The position numbers and the translations under genes were made by a program. From NCBI GenBank assembly GCA_019671135.1, contig JAHRHY010000001.1, positions 1,364,001-1,428,000 on the forward strand: 64,000 bases of DNA, given 5' to 3'. Positions 1-12,288 of this stretch are shown piece by piece. The notes beneath the pieces are model-generated. The model saw nothing but the letters and a program-made list of their open reading frames with translations. It was not told the origin of the DNA and ran no database searches. Origin of the DNA: Linnemannia hyalina. Its lineage: Eukaryota; Mortierellomycota; Mortierellomycetes; Mortierellales; Mortierellaceae. The first letter of the stretch is position 1. Every line of letters begins with the position of its first letter.

Positions 1-401
1 TTCTTTTGCCTTCACTCCAATAGTACCAACTCTTTCCTTCTTTTACTTTTTGTTGTTTGTTTCTTCTTCATTTCCTTTTCTCCTTTTCTCCTTCCCTCTT
101 CCTCTCTCAGTCCGTCTCTCCGCCTTCTTCTCTCTCTTTCTTTCTTCCTCTTGTTTTTCCTTTTTCTCCTTCCCTTCCATTCCCATATTTTGCTTCTCCT
201 TGTCCATTCCTCTCGCACTCACACTCTACCTCTGTTACATACTCATCTAATTTAATACCCAATCCCCCCTCCCACAACTCATCCTCCTCACCTGTTTAGA
301 TATTCCTTCCTCTCTCACGATCTACATTCATCCATCGCCTCCAGCCTTTGTCACATATCTCACCCTTCCCCTTCACATATACATACACAACTACACACAA
401 C
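1..401 (+). promoter_or_regulatory. CT-rich upstream region of the pseudokinase gene
   Basis: The stretch is dominated by C and T on the coding strand (long TTCTTCCTC-type runs at about 50-180) and then turns ACA-rich just before the ATG at 402. The same pattern precedes most genes in this window, so it is read as core promoter plus 5' leader. No TATA box or specific operator can be supported. The short reading frames on both strands follow this composition and are not genes. Confidence 0.45.
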
Positions 402-3400
402 ATGTTTGGAATGCAAATCAATATGGTCCCAAAGACCGTCATAGTCCTCCCCGAGAAGGAGGCCTCATCGGCCAGCTCGGTCAAGAGTGGCAAGAGTGGT
501 AAAAGCGGAAAGAGCATCGAGGGTCATGCCGACAATCAGAGCACTCACAACAGCACAACAGCATCCAGCAAGTTTGGCGGTCTCTTCAAAAGCAACAGCA
601 TCAGGAGTGCAAGCATATCTTCCGGAGTCTCGGGTACACCTTCATCACACCAGCGCGGGATGGGAGCGGTCACCGAGGAGGATTCGAGGCAGCCCTACCA
701 GCCCGAGCCGCTCGATCTGGAGTCATATCGCCAATGTTTGCACTGGTTGCAGCAGACATGCCGGCCGGTGTTTATGAAGGAGCTGACACAGGTGAACGAT
801 GTGCCTGTGCCTATTACAGAGGAGAATGCGAAGCACCCGGATCTGATTGGCGAGTCGATGCAGGTTCAGGTCGGCAGCTGGAAGCAGTCCCAGGTGCAGC
901 TGGTGCCTATCGATCGCTGGGGCGATCCCCAGGATGTGCTCCATGAGGTGAGTAAGCTGCACTGATGTTAATTTTGCCCCGTTGACTTCGTTCGTTCGTT
1001 CGATCCATCTATCCTTCCTTCATTTTCTGTCCATGGGCGGACCCTTCTATGCCGCGATCTTTCTCTCTTGTACTCTTTCTTTCGTTCTTGATCGATGCTC
1101 TCTCTTTTGTTTTTCCCTTTTCCCTTTTATTCCTTTCTTTCTCTTTATCCCCAGGTTCCGCTTACCTGAGCCCTTTTTTCTTCTTGGTCGCTTCTTTTGT
1201 ATGCCCTGAGAAGACAACAAACCAAATCGATGGAGAATCAGTCATACTTCGTGTTAGCAGTAATGTGTAAACAAAAGCGAGTGTGTGCCAGCGGTTGAAA
1301 CGCCGCTCATGCAATCACTTCACCTCCTCGCACACAGACTGGCAGTCGGACGCTTGAACTTTCTTTCACATCCGTTGTTGCTCTTCTGCCTTGGTCCCTT
1401 ATTTTTGTTCTCTCCTATCCTCCAGCTCGTTCAAAAAGTTTTTTTTTTTTTTTTTTTTTTTTCTTTCTGGGCGCGCGCGGTCATGCCTTATTTTGGACTC
1501 CATTCCCTCTCTCGTCAGCTTGCCCTGCCTCTTTTCTCTTTCGTCCTTCCTCCTCCGCATTGTGCATGTCAAAAAAAGTGAGGAGCTCTCATTGTTATCC
1601 TCTCTCTGTCCAAGAGCCGTTCAGTTAAATTAAAAATATTCGCGCACAAACCCTATGAGGATAAAGACCATTCCACCCAACAACAACGGCCGTAGGGCCA
1701 ATAGTCAACAGTTGATAGGCAATACCGAGAACACTCGCCCTTCAACGCTCTTGCCATCCCCCCAAAACGCGATCAATATTAACCAACCCAACCTCTTTCA
1801 TCGAACAATGATATGCATCCATCCTCAATTAGATTCAATCGCTGCACAAGCTTCGCAAGTGCCGACAAATCATCCAACTCTATGGCTACCTCCCCAACAC
1901 TTCTCCTACAGCAATTCATATCCCAGCCCTGCTCCTTCAACAGCCCAGCTACGGCTCCCTGCGCCAATTCATTGATCACCACTTTGATTCCATTCAATGG
2001 CCCGAACGCTTCAAGCTCGCTCTCGACATGGCCCAAGGTCTCCGCTTCCTCGTCTCCCAGGGCGTCCCCTGCACACTCCACTCTGGCAACATTTTGATCG
2101 ACAGCGAAGGAGTCGCCATTCTCACCGGCTTTGGTAGTCAGAGTGGCCAAATCACCTCTGCTCCTCGCCAGATGACTTCCCAACCTTCATCATCCTCATT
2201 ACTCGTCTACATGGCACCCGAGCGTCTTCAGAGTCGAGGATCATATTCTCCTGACTGGGGCGTCTACTCACTTGGCATTTTGCTTTGGGAGTTATCGTCG
2301 GGACGCATTCCCTTTGACGAGATCATCACCCGCGCCGAGGCCGGTCCTCGTCTCGCCAAGAATATGGAACAACTTTCTTCGGCAATCGCCAAGGGTCTTC
2401 GCGAGGAGACCATCCCCGGCACACCCGAGATTTACGAGCAGCTGTTCAAGATGTGCTGGGAGAGTGAAGCTTCATCACGCCCACCACTCGAGGTCGTGGA
2501 AGAAACTCTTCAGATGTTGGTTGTGGTCGAGCCTATGGATATGTTGATGTTGCCAGGTGAGGAGATGGGTATGTCCATCTCACCCATCGGTAAGCCGCCG
2601 TTTGGTCGTTTTGCCCCGTTGATGTAGCATGGTATATGTGATTCCCTTCCCGTGTACTTACTGTTGCCTTGCATATATTGTTTTTTTTTTTTTTATTTTT
2701 ATGTATAGTCTCGGAGAGCATCGACGGCGACGCCCTTAGCATCCATACTCGGTCGATGAGCATTCGCTCAGTCTCTCCTGGCCCAAGTCATATCAAGTCA
2801 AACTTTGCGCGCCCCACGACGCTGCACGAGGCCGTGAGTGTCTCGAACCCAGATATGACCGAGTGGTACATTCTTTCGGGCCACGACATCAATGGGTACG
2901 CGATTGTCCCTACGTTCTCGGCCGAGTGCGAGATTACGCCGATCCAGACCTGTCTCGGCCACTTCTTGCCCACCTCCCTCCCTATCCTCAAGGAACTCCT
3001 GGACCACGACTCTGACCTGACTCTCTTGGCCAAGCGATCGTACCAGAACTGTCTCCACATCCTTCTGGACCGTTACCTGCCCATCAAGAACGAAAACGGA
3101 TCCGCCCACCTGTTCACTGCCATCGATATGCTCCTGGCCGCAGGTGTCGAGGTCAACGCCAAGGATGTGCAGGGCTACACCCCCTTGCATTCGCTGATGA
3201 AGAACCCCAAGATCTCGTCCGAGGATGTTAATGAGGTCCTGCTCAAGCTGCTAGCCAAGGGGGCAGACACGGCGGTCGAGGCACCCCGCGACGGCAATGT
3301 ATTGTCACTGGCTGCCAAGTACTTGCACTTTGAGGCGACGCGCACGATCCTCAGTCGCGATCTTCTTGCCTCGGAGCCCGATTCAATCGAGAGGGCGATT

Positions 3401-3703
3401 GAGTCGTGTATGACGATGACGGGCCGTGCGACGGACAAGTTTGTCAACCTAAGGACTAAGACCCGCGAGCTCCTCAAGCTGTGGACTGGTACTGCTGGAT
3501 TGCCAAGAAGGGAAAAGACTGTGCTCCGAATCCTGGCTGATGCCGGACAGGTCGATTCCTCTGGTGCCCGTATGAAGTGCAAGGTTGTTCATCTTGCACC
3601 AGAAGCGCAACTGGAGGCTGCCAATGCCTACTACGAGACACATATTAAACGTAGACGCGAGGCCCTCCTGACCAGTTTCTCCTTCCAAGGCATCGCTCGC
3701 TAA
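402..3703 (+). CDS. Pseudokinase with C-terminal ankyrin-like repeats
   Basis: Three exons: 402-947, 1833 to one of three donors (2556, 2568 or 2589), and 2709-3703, giving about 754-765 residues. The start is the ATG in CACAACATG at 402. Residues 1-110 are Ser/Lys/Gly-rich and disordered. Residues about 115-415 are a protein-kinase fold: the exon 1/2 junction rebuilds helix C (HE|IQSLHKLRK), followed by IIQLYGY, GSLRQFI, an APE motif at about 310-312 and DWGVYSLGILLWEL. The catalytic signatures are lost. The beta-3 segment reads VQLVPID with no AxK lysine, the HRD position reads PCT with the following lysine replaced by His (PCTLHSGN), and DFG is GFG. A pseudokinase of the tyrosine-kinase-like type is the best reading. 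Exon 3 carries ankyrin-like units such as LLAAGVEVNAKDVQGYTPLH and LLKLLAKGAD. Such proteins usually act as scaffolds or allosteric partners; the partner here is unknown. The first intron is long (885 nt) and holds a run of 24 T. Confidence 0.85.
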
Positions 3704-3737
3704 TAACGATACTTTCTTGGTAATAATGACTAAAACT

Positions 3738-3743
3738 AATAAA
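3738..3743 (+). terminator. AATAAA poly(A) signal, pseudokinase gene
   Basis: AATAAA lies 35 nt after the stop codon of the pseudokinase gene, in AT-rich sequence. Position and motif fit a 3' processing signal; the cleavage site itself cannot be seen. Confidence 0.5.
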
Positions 3744-5121
3744 AACAAGCTATGTACAACACCTTTCGTTTCTTTCTTCTTGGTCGAATGGCAAAACAAG
3801 TCTAGCAAGAAGGTTCTCCTCTCCTTGCATTTCTATTCGCCACTCATTGTAACTGAGCGCCATTGATGGCAACGGTTTTTCATTTGCTGGAGCGGTGGTT
3901 AGTGCTCTCATCTTTCATCATCATCGTCGTTACCATCACCGTCAGCATCAGCTCTATGACCACCACCACGACCACCACGCGATTGATAATCTGGCACCGT
4001 CCCAACTGTTATCAGAAAAAACAAGCGATGTCACAGGGGTGAAAGAAGACAGACAAGAAATGCAGTGGTGGTGGTTTTTTTTTTCCATCCAGCTGACATC
4101 CAAACATCCAGACAGAGAGAGAGAGAGAGGTACATTAAGAGAAAGAGAGAGTAATGAGAAAAAACACTGCCTCATCCGTCCCTGAACAAACTCGACCTTG
4201 CGAATTCATGCAAACTCGGGGCATTAGTAGCCTTCCCGCCAAAAACAAATGAAGAACTTGAAGCAGCCGTTGTGCTTTATGATGAACACAACATGACAAA
4301 CAGCATTAAAGACAAACAAAAGGCATAACTTCAACAACAAACAAGCAACAGCAGCAGCATTCAGACCATGCACCTTTATTTTTATTTTCGATACATTTTT
4401 CCTGCATAAATGTAATGTAGGATCGTCGATGAATTTTCTTTCTTTTTGTCTTTTCTTTCTTTCCTCTACTTCGTCATGTCATCGTATCCTCCGGGGGTGA
4501 AACACGAATGAGTGGTCTTCTTTCCTTTACACGTACTCTCTATTTCCTTCCACTCTCTTCCTCCCACCACACCCCATACCCCCACACACACTTCCCCTTC
4601 CTTCCTCTCCTCTTGTGTTCCGCTTGTGTATCCTTTGTACGCGACACTCTTTGGCCTCTCGCGAAGCTAAATCAACCCTGATCTGTCCGTCCATCCAGCA
4701 AAACACACCAACTTTTTCTTTTTCTTCTACTTCTTTCCTCTTCTTCCTTCCTCTTCTTCCTTCATCCCTTCCTCTTGCCCATCCCTTTTTTCTTCTCTCT
4801 CTTTCCCTCGCACCCTTTCCGATGGGCAACACGACACTCTTTTCTCCTTGATCCTTTCCTTCCTTTCCTTTCCTTTCTTCTCTTTCCCTTCCACTTCCTT
4901 CCACTTCCCTTCCACTTCCCTTCTTCCCCCACCCCAACTCCTCCTCCCTGAACAGTTAGGAACTAAAAAAAGGCGAACGTCTATTTCTTTTTCCTGTAAG
5001 AACCGTCTTCCTCTCTTTGTCCTTGTTTTTTTTTTGTCTTCACTCCTCCGCTTCTCTTTTTTCATTTTCATTTTTTTTTCTCACCACCACACAGCGAGTT
5101 CTTCAAGCCCCGCCTCTCTCT

Positions 5122-5154
<33 letters not shown>

Positions 5155-5334
5155 CTCTCTACTCCTCCTCCTCGCCAAAAAAATAATACCTTCAAACTCA
5201 CTCACCCTCTCTCACCTTCTTACCAATACTTTACCAGCCGACACACTCTTGTACAACAACAACAACAACTCTCATCACTGCCCTCCTCACTTCCACGCCG
5301 GAATCTCTCTCACCCCCCTCAACCCACCGAGGAC
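3744..5334. other. Intergenic region with CT-rich promoter of the KH gene
   Basis: About 1.6 kb without a supportable gene. The first 700 nt are mixed and A-rich. From about 4430 to 5330 the + strand is strongly C+T rich, with a pure (CT)13 microsatellite at 5129-5154, and becomes ACAA-rich near 5250. This is the usual upstream pattern here and probably contains the promoter and 5' leader of the gene starting at 5335. Reading frames in it are compositional. Confidence 0.5.
5129..5154 (+). repeat. (CT)13 microsatellite
   Basis: Twenty-six uninterrupted bases of alternating T and C lie about 180 nt upstream of the KH gene start, inside a broader pyrimidine tract. Confidence 0.9.
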
Positions 5335-8300
5335 ATGGAAGGGAATACGATCCTCTCCCTGTGCTTCCCCTCCGCACAGGCTGGCGGACCCGTGGACGAT
5401 GCGATGACTAGGACATTCCAGCTCCTCTGCGAAGACATCACCCAGCAAAACCACTGCCAGGCCAACCTCGACGTCCATGCCAGCAACGACAACACCTTTG
5501 GAACAAACTCACATCAATCCTTGGCCGGCGAGAGACTCTCCTCATTTGATACCCGCTGCCCATCCGTGGTGGTCTACAATGTCACGTTGTCTGGAGCCTA
5601 TTCTGATGTGATGCATGCTCGAGGAGCACTCATGCGCAACAGCCCTCTGAAGGTATGATGAATCTACTCTTACTCTTACCCCCTCTCCCTTCCTTCCCCT
5701 TTCCCCCTCTCCCTTTCTTGCCCCGTCTTCCCTTTAAGTTTTTTTTTTTTTTTTTTTTTTTTTTTCTTTGCTCCATTCCTATTTTTTGTTCAGAAAGTTT
5801 ATTACGTACAAGTGCCATATTATTTTGGTCATCACCCGAGTCACCGTCGATGACAAGATGCCGTAGTCAGCAGCTCAGAAGAAGTTTGACGGGCTGATCA
5901 GTTTTTATTCGTTAATATTTTTTTTGTTTGATGTACTTGATTTCTACTGGAGTTGTTTGCGTCTCCTTGACCACACCCCCTGTCCTCACCGTCCTCTTAG
6001 ACTCGACTTTGTCGTTCACTTTTTCTCGCACTTTTTTATAACCCCTCAAAGGCAGTTCTTTTTCCGTTCTTTTGGGATACTCTACTCTTTTCGTTACTTG
6101 CAGACATACGAACGAGTGAGTATGAGTGAGTTTATGATGTGCTTGTGGTTTGTTTACACAAATGCCAGGCGGAGTGGTTTGTTTATTTGACCATGACTGT
6201 TTATAATTTCCAACTTTTTTTTATTCTCATTTCGTAATTGACATAACTCAACCTTTTTTTCAGAACCCTGACTCTGAACCGCGCTCTCTCTCGCTCTCTC
6301 TTTTGTGGATCGGGGACTCGTTCTCGTCTTCTTATTCGCCCATCGTGTGATTTCCCCTGTGCCTCGGTTGGGTTCACCTGGATCCATCTTTCTCAACGCT
6401 TTCCTAACAACCTTGATATTATATATGTCTATTACTTAGCCACGTCTGTCGATCCCTGTCAGCAAGGCCCTGATCACCTCACCAGTACCTCCAGCCGACC
6501 AGACGCAACACAGTCGAGAACAGGACAAAGCCAAGGATCAAGACCAGAGCAGCCGCAAGGAGCACAATGGACCCTTGACTACAACCACTACCACCTCTGC
6601 CACAGGAACAGATACAACCACTGCTCAATTATCATCACAGGCATCTTCTGATCCCGCCTCGGCGCCAGCAGAATACTCAAACGACGGTCCTTCAGATCTC
6701 AATACCCGGAACACTCACTCTCTTCCACCCTTCACCTCGCACTCCAACGGTTCCCACGCATCGCTCGACGCCAGAACGCTGACAGAGGGATCTGCTACAG
6801 CGCCAACCGCATTCGCACCCACATTTACTGTCCTGCCTCAGTTCAAGGTAGCTGTGGACAAGATCTCAGCATCAACCAGGACATCCATCGCCTTGTTGTC
6901 CAGCCCGATTCACCCGCCCACGGCACCTGGAAAGGCGGTCGCTGCTTTCTCCAGACAGGAAATGGTCGAGTTGGTCGTGACAGGAACATGGGAGAATGCC
7001 GAGGCTGCTCGTGCGTTGTTGCTTGTGGCCATTGACACATTGGAGCCTGGTATTATTTCGGATAGCCTGACAGTTGAGCTGAAGTATCAAAACATGATTG
7101 GCGGCAGGAAGCGACAGGCACTTCAGGATCTTATGGCGAGCACACGGACCAACATTTACCTGACGTCGCCCTTTGTCCAGACTTCCAACAAGAGTGGCAG
7201 CCCTGTCGACCCTCGGTACAACGATATCCACATCACGGGCGAGGCGAAACAAGTTGCCAAGGCCAAGACAGTCCTCCATAATGCTTGTCTCCGAGCGCAG
7301 ACGGAGTCAATGTCTTGCACTCGCACTGTCAACATTGCCGCACGCAAGCTGGACTGGATGCTGCTCAACCACCGAGAGAAGCTTCGCGCAATCATGACCG
7401 ACAACGCATCTTTCATTGCTTTTCCTCCTCTGGGCGGCACTTACCCCACCATCTTTGTATATGGCCAGTCGAGCGTGAATGTGGAGAGAACTATCCGTAC
7501 GGTGATGCAGTTGGTAAGTGATCACGCCTTTGGTCGGATGCCAAAGTAACATGTATGTCTAGCGGGGTCCAAAGGTTTAACTTATGAACCTAACTAACAT
7601 CACAATGCTGCGAATTTTTTTTTTGGGTGTCAAAATAATAGTCGTGTCATTTCCACTCTGGCTCAATTCTCATGCGGGATATCCCCCATTCGATGCACAC
7701 GTTACAGTCGCCTGCAGCGCTTGCCGGAATCTGCAAGGTCGTTTCCCAGTCTTCAGGAGCCGAGATTGAATACCGCGCCAACGGCTTTCAGATGTGTGGC
7801 AGTGAGGTCCAGGCTAGGAAGGCGATGATGTGTTTGACGAGAGCCGAGATTGTCAAGGCGCTTCCGTCGGAATTCAAGTTTTCGGTCGAGCTGGCGAACG
7901 AGCACCGCGAGTTTATCTCTGGCAAGAAGAACGGCAAGATCAACAGAATCATGAAGACGACAGGCGCCAAAATCAAGTTTGACCAGTGCAACGAGTACAA
8001 CTTTTATGTCGACCTGAGCTCAAGCATCGCTGCCAAGGCGATGGAGGCGCTCGAGTTGCTTCAGGAGGAGCTGCCTGCAGAGATTTCGTTCTTTGTCCCA
8101 GAAACATACCACAAGCGGATCATTGGCGTTGGGGGCAAAAACATTCAACGGATCATGAAGAAGTTTGGAGTGTACGTCAAGTTTTCGAACGCTGAGGAGT
8201 TTGCAAAACTGGGCGGCTATTACGACAATTTGGACAATGTGGTGGCGCGTACTCCTTCCAAGAACGCTGTGAACTTGGATTTCCTCAAGCAGGCTGTCAT

Positions 8301-10976
8301 GGAACTCGTGAGCCCAAAGGACAAGGACTTTATCTACCAGCATTTGGATATCCCCAAGCATCAACACCTCAACCTGCTTTCGGATCATGCGATTACTCTG
8401 AGGGAGATTCACGAGGCTACCAACGCCACCATCTTCTTCCCTGCAAGAGAGCTTGGACGCGATACGGCTTCGATCTATGGACCCGACTCACTCATGCAAC
8501 AGGCGGTGGCTATGCTTTTGTCTGTGGTCGAGGAGCAGTACGTCTTCCCGGTGCCATATTCCGAGTCCATGGCTAACGCCCTGGCACTGTCAGAGTTCCA
8601 GAAGGATGTTGTCGATGTCATCAAGCAGGATTGGAATATCACCCTCATGTCGCCTCCCATCAACACCAAACTCGCTAGTCTGGATACGGCAACGACTCAA
8701 GATTCTAACGGCACAGATGACAACGCCGCGTCCAAGTCTGAGGAGAAGAAGGAGTGCGAGGACAGGGCCGCAGAGACCCGCCCAGATCATATTTTCGTCT
8801 TTGAGTACACAAGGAACAACGAGGAGCGCCTTCCAAAAGCCAAAGAGAGATTGACACGATACTTGATTAGCCATCACGTCCTTGTCGACGAGGACGAGCT
8901 TCTTATCCCAGGACTTCGACCAGACTCTTTTGCCGAGACTTTGGCCCAGTTCCCGAACAGGCGACCAACCTCTCTTGGTCTTGGTGGTAAGTTGTAATCG
9001 ACATTTGCTTTGTTCGGTAAGACTTTGGGGATGAGTCATTTATAGAACCCATGGACTAATTCCCCGCTATTTCATTTATTGCCCTTCAATTAGACGTCCA
9101 TCCTCAGACACCCCTAGATTACAGTCTCTTTGACGGCGGACGGGATACGTTTGACAGTCTTGGCAACAGCATGGGAGGGATGAGCTTGGGTTCATCAGAC
9201 ATCAGGTCTATTTTCACCCCTAACACCGGTTCAGTCCTGTCGTCACTGTCCACATCACCCTCAAGATGGCCTGAGCATGGCCGTCATATGAGTGCCTTCC
9301 AGAACTCTCCCACGGCACTTGGAGCGACCACTACATCGATGACAGGCACACCTACGTTTGGATTGGGACCTGTGCCCGGCTTGGGTCAAACTACTGGTAG
9401 TCCGAGCGCATTCCCAAGGGTGGCCTCCTTGCCAGCCGACCCCTGGGCCACCACAAAGCACCAGCAACAACAGCGACAGTCTCAGTCCCCCGGAGGAGGT
9501 TACCTTGGCTCGATTGGCGATTTGCGTTCATCGCCTCAAGGTATATCGACGACTTCTTTGGGCGGATTGCCACAGGGTAGTGGGTATTATTCACCAGGCG
9601 GCTACTCGCAGTCACCGCATACCACCATGCACACGCCCGAGACTGCGTACAACAAGGCTTCTGGCTTCCAGATGTCGGGCAACATGACACCTGTCCACCG
9701 GTACTCTGGCAGCAACTCTCCCGTCCATGGACCAACAGGAACTCCTGGCAACTATGGAAACATGATGGGTTTGCCAACCTCGAACCAGGCTGGGTCGACG
9801 CCAAGACCCTCATCTGGATCTGCAGCCTCTCGCGGCAGCATGCAGTTGTTGGAGGACAAGATGTTGGCAGGTTCGGCCTTCGGAGCAGGATATGGGCCTG
9901 CTTTGAATAGTGGAAGCGGAGCACGCACTGGATATCAACAGCAGCCACCTCAGCTGCAACAGTCGCCTCTTCACTCCCAGGCGCCAAACTCGCAGACCTC
10001 GTTTGCCGGTCAGCCCTTCCCAACACACCTGCCTGTCCACCACGGCGGCTCTTACCCACAGCAGCGTCAGCGTCATTCGAGCCAAAACAGCGCGGCAAGC
10101 CACCATACCATGGGTCTCGGTCATATTGGAGGAGGACCTGGATCTGCAGGCGGAAGCGTCAACAGCGACGAGATTTCGACGGAGGAGGATAGTGACGAGG
10201 TCTTTGACGAGATGAGGAATAGGCATAGGATGCACAGCACCCCGACATCGCTTTTCCAGCAGCATAAGCAATTGCAGCAGGGCTATCACTCGAGTGGACT
10301 CAGTGCTGGATATGAGGGATACACTTCCCACAACTCTTCGTCGTCCAGCCTTCTCAATCGCCGTGGTTCTGCCGGATCGTCTCACAGTGCTCACCTCCAA
10401 CAGGCTTTCTTCTCCCAGAAGAATGGCGACTACACGGCTGGTCTTGGAAACGGAGGAATCGATATCTTTGGCCAAGGCTCGCTTGTAAACAGTATGGAGA
10501 AGCAGGAGGGCGACCTGAGCGTGGGTGGATCACGCTTGTCCCAAGGAAGGATTGGCCAGAATCGAACTGTTGGAGGCAACACGGGTAATGGTAGCTCGGG
10601 ATTGCCTGGACTTGGTTCTGAGTTGAGGTTTGAGGAGGACCGTGGCTTTTTCTCGAGCGGTTTTGGTGGAATCATTGGAGACGGGGCCCATGGTTATGGA
10701 CAGTTGAACGGCTTGGCTCAGGGACAGGGCTTTCTGCCATCTACGACGAACGGAGCCTTTGGAACTCACAACACCAACGCGGCTGTGGGCGGGCCAAGTT
10801 TTGGCGGCTTTGGAGAGACAGGTGATGGTCAAGATGCACGCTCGAAGCTCCCATCGACCCCTGGACTCTCGGCCACTGCCGCTCCATTCTACATGGACAC
10901 TTCGTCGCAGCAGTTCGGAGGCCAAGGTGTGAACCGCACCAGTGATGTCAACCGTACTGTTGGATGGGACCGATAG
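5335..10976 (+). CDS. Large multi-KH-domain RNA-binding protein
   Basis: Four exons: 5335-5652, 6440-7513, 7708-8986 and 9094-10976, in phase, giving 1517 residues. Introns are 787, 194, 107 nt (GTATGA, GTAAGT, GTAAGT donors). The start is the ATG in GAGGACATG at 5335. Residues 1 to about 180 and everything after about 920 are low-complexity (Ser, Gly, Gln, Asn, Pro). The centre has several KH-like modules: MIGGRKRQALQDLM near the end of exon 2, ISGKKNGKINRIMKTTGAKI and then a classic GxxG loop in RIIGVGGKNIQRIMKKFGV in exon 3, and a degenerate module (LLSDHAITLREIHEATNATI). The order and spacing resemble the fungal YLL032C-like or Bicaudal-C-like KH family, which bind mRNA and act in post-transcriptional control. 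Domain order is seen; the RNA targets are unknown. The Gly/Ser/Gln-rich tail would suit condensate or P-body association, which is inference. Confidence 0.87.
5739..5765 (+). repeat. T27 homopolymer in intron 1 of the KH gene
   Basis: Twenty-seven consecutive T sit 87 nt after the GTATGA donor. The tract is far from the acceptor at 6439, so it is not the polypyrimidine tract used for splicing of this intron. Confidence 0.85.
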
Positions 10977-12288
10977 GTGACTCTTAACCGCAGGCGTGCG
11001 CGTTCTTTGACATGAGCAAAGCGATCAGGCTTGCTTTGTCGTGTCTCCCCGTCTACTTGCTTGTCACTTTGTCCTTTCGTGTTCTCTTTTATTCTCATTC
11101 GTTTGTTCCTTTCATGTCTTTTTTCTTTTATCTTTTTTGTTTGTACATGGTTTTCTTTTTTTACTTTCAATCATTTCTTACTCAGTCATTTCTTTATGCT
11201 CCTTTGCTGTATTGCAATTTTACCCAGCTTGATTTTTTTTTCCTTCTCGTTTTCATTCATTCACACATCTTATTCTCACTTATCGTTCTTCCTCTTTTTT
11301 TCTCCCTTCCTTTTGCATTCTCTTTCTGTTTCTCCTTTCGTTTCGGGTTGTACCATAAATGCTTTGGAAAAAAAAAGCTTAGGCACCAAAAAAATGTATT
11401 CTTCTACTACTATTACCGTTTGCGTCTCAATTCCTTTGCAGATCCACCTTTTTTTACCCCTTCTGCTTAGCGTCTCGAACCAAACAACCACCAAAAGAAC
11501 ATGCAATAAAAAACACATGCTGCTCAAATCACTTCTTTGTGTATGTCGTTGAGTCAAGAACTGAAAGATGTGATGCGATTTTGCCGTTTTCTCTGTCCCT
11601 TGCACTTTTTTTTTTGTGCGCAATTAGATCCATGCGTTGGGTTTGTTGTTTTCGCTGCGACTTTGTTCTTTTGGACTTCCGGGCTTTGAAATAGCTCAAG
11701 GGAGATGTGAATAGGAGGGCGGTGCGGGACGAAAAGTGCCTTTTCGCAACGAACATTGCACTAAAAGGATACGTTGCTGCAAAAAATCTTAATGGTGTAT
11801 GTTTGTTAATGTTCAAAGAGGAGCCTTGGGTTGTATCCAGTTCAAACAGCACCAACAGCCAGCTGGCCCACCCTTATTCCATTGGGTCTGGAATAGTCTT
11901 TCTGCTTTCCCACCCTCATCCTGGTTTTTTTTTTTTTTTTTTTTTTTTAGCTTCCGCTCCTCTTTCCTTTCCCTCCTCCTTTTCTTCTTTGTTCTCTCTC
12001 TTCTTCTTCCTTTTTCTTCTTCACCCACCCACTCCATTTTCTTCTCCTCTCTTCCTTTCATTCCAAACAGGAATCACACTCCAGTCTCACATAGACTCTC
12101 GTCACTCCACTCCACTCCACTCCACCCGCACCCCTCAAATTTTCAAGAGAAAAATTTCTCACCCCTCCAGTCATTTTTCTCTCTCTCTCTCATTCTTCTA
12201 AACCTATCTCCACACACACACACCACCAACCAGCCCCAAAAGTCCAACAGTCCAACAGTTCACGGTCCACCACCCCAATTATACAAAG
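10977..12288. other. Intergenic region between the KH gene and the MscL-like gene
   Basis: About 1.3 kb. The first part is T-rich and holds an AATAAA at 11505-11510, a candidate poly(A) signal for the KH gene. A run of 24 T ending in AG at 11925-11950 could be a 5'-leader intron acceptor or simply a homopolymer. From 11950 to 12288 the + strand is CT-rich and then ACACA/CCAAC-rich, the promoter pattern seen upstream of other genes. No coding sequence is supportable. Confidence 0.5.

Noticed and set aside
9391..10925. Several minus-strand frames of 130-235 codons
   Set aside because: They are antisense shadows of the low-complexity tail of the KH protein.
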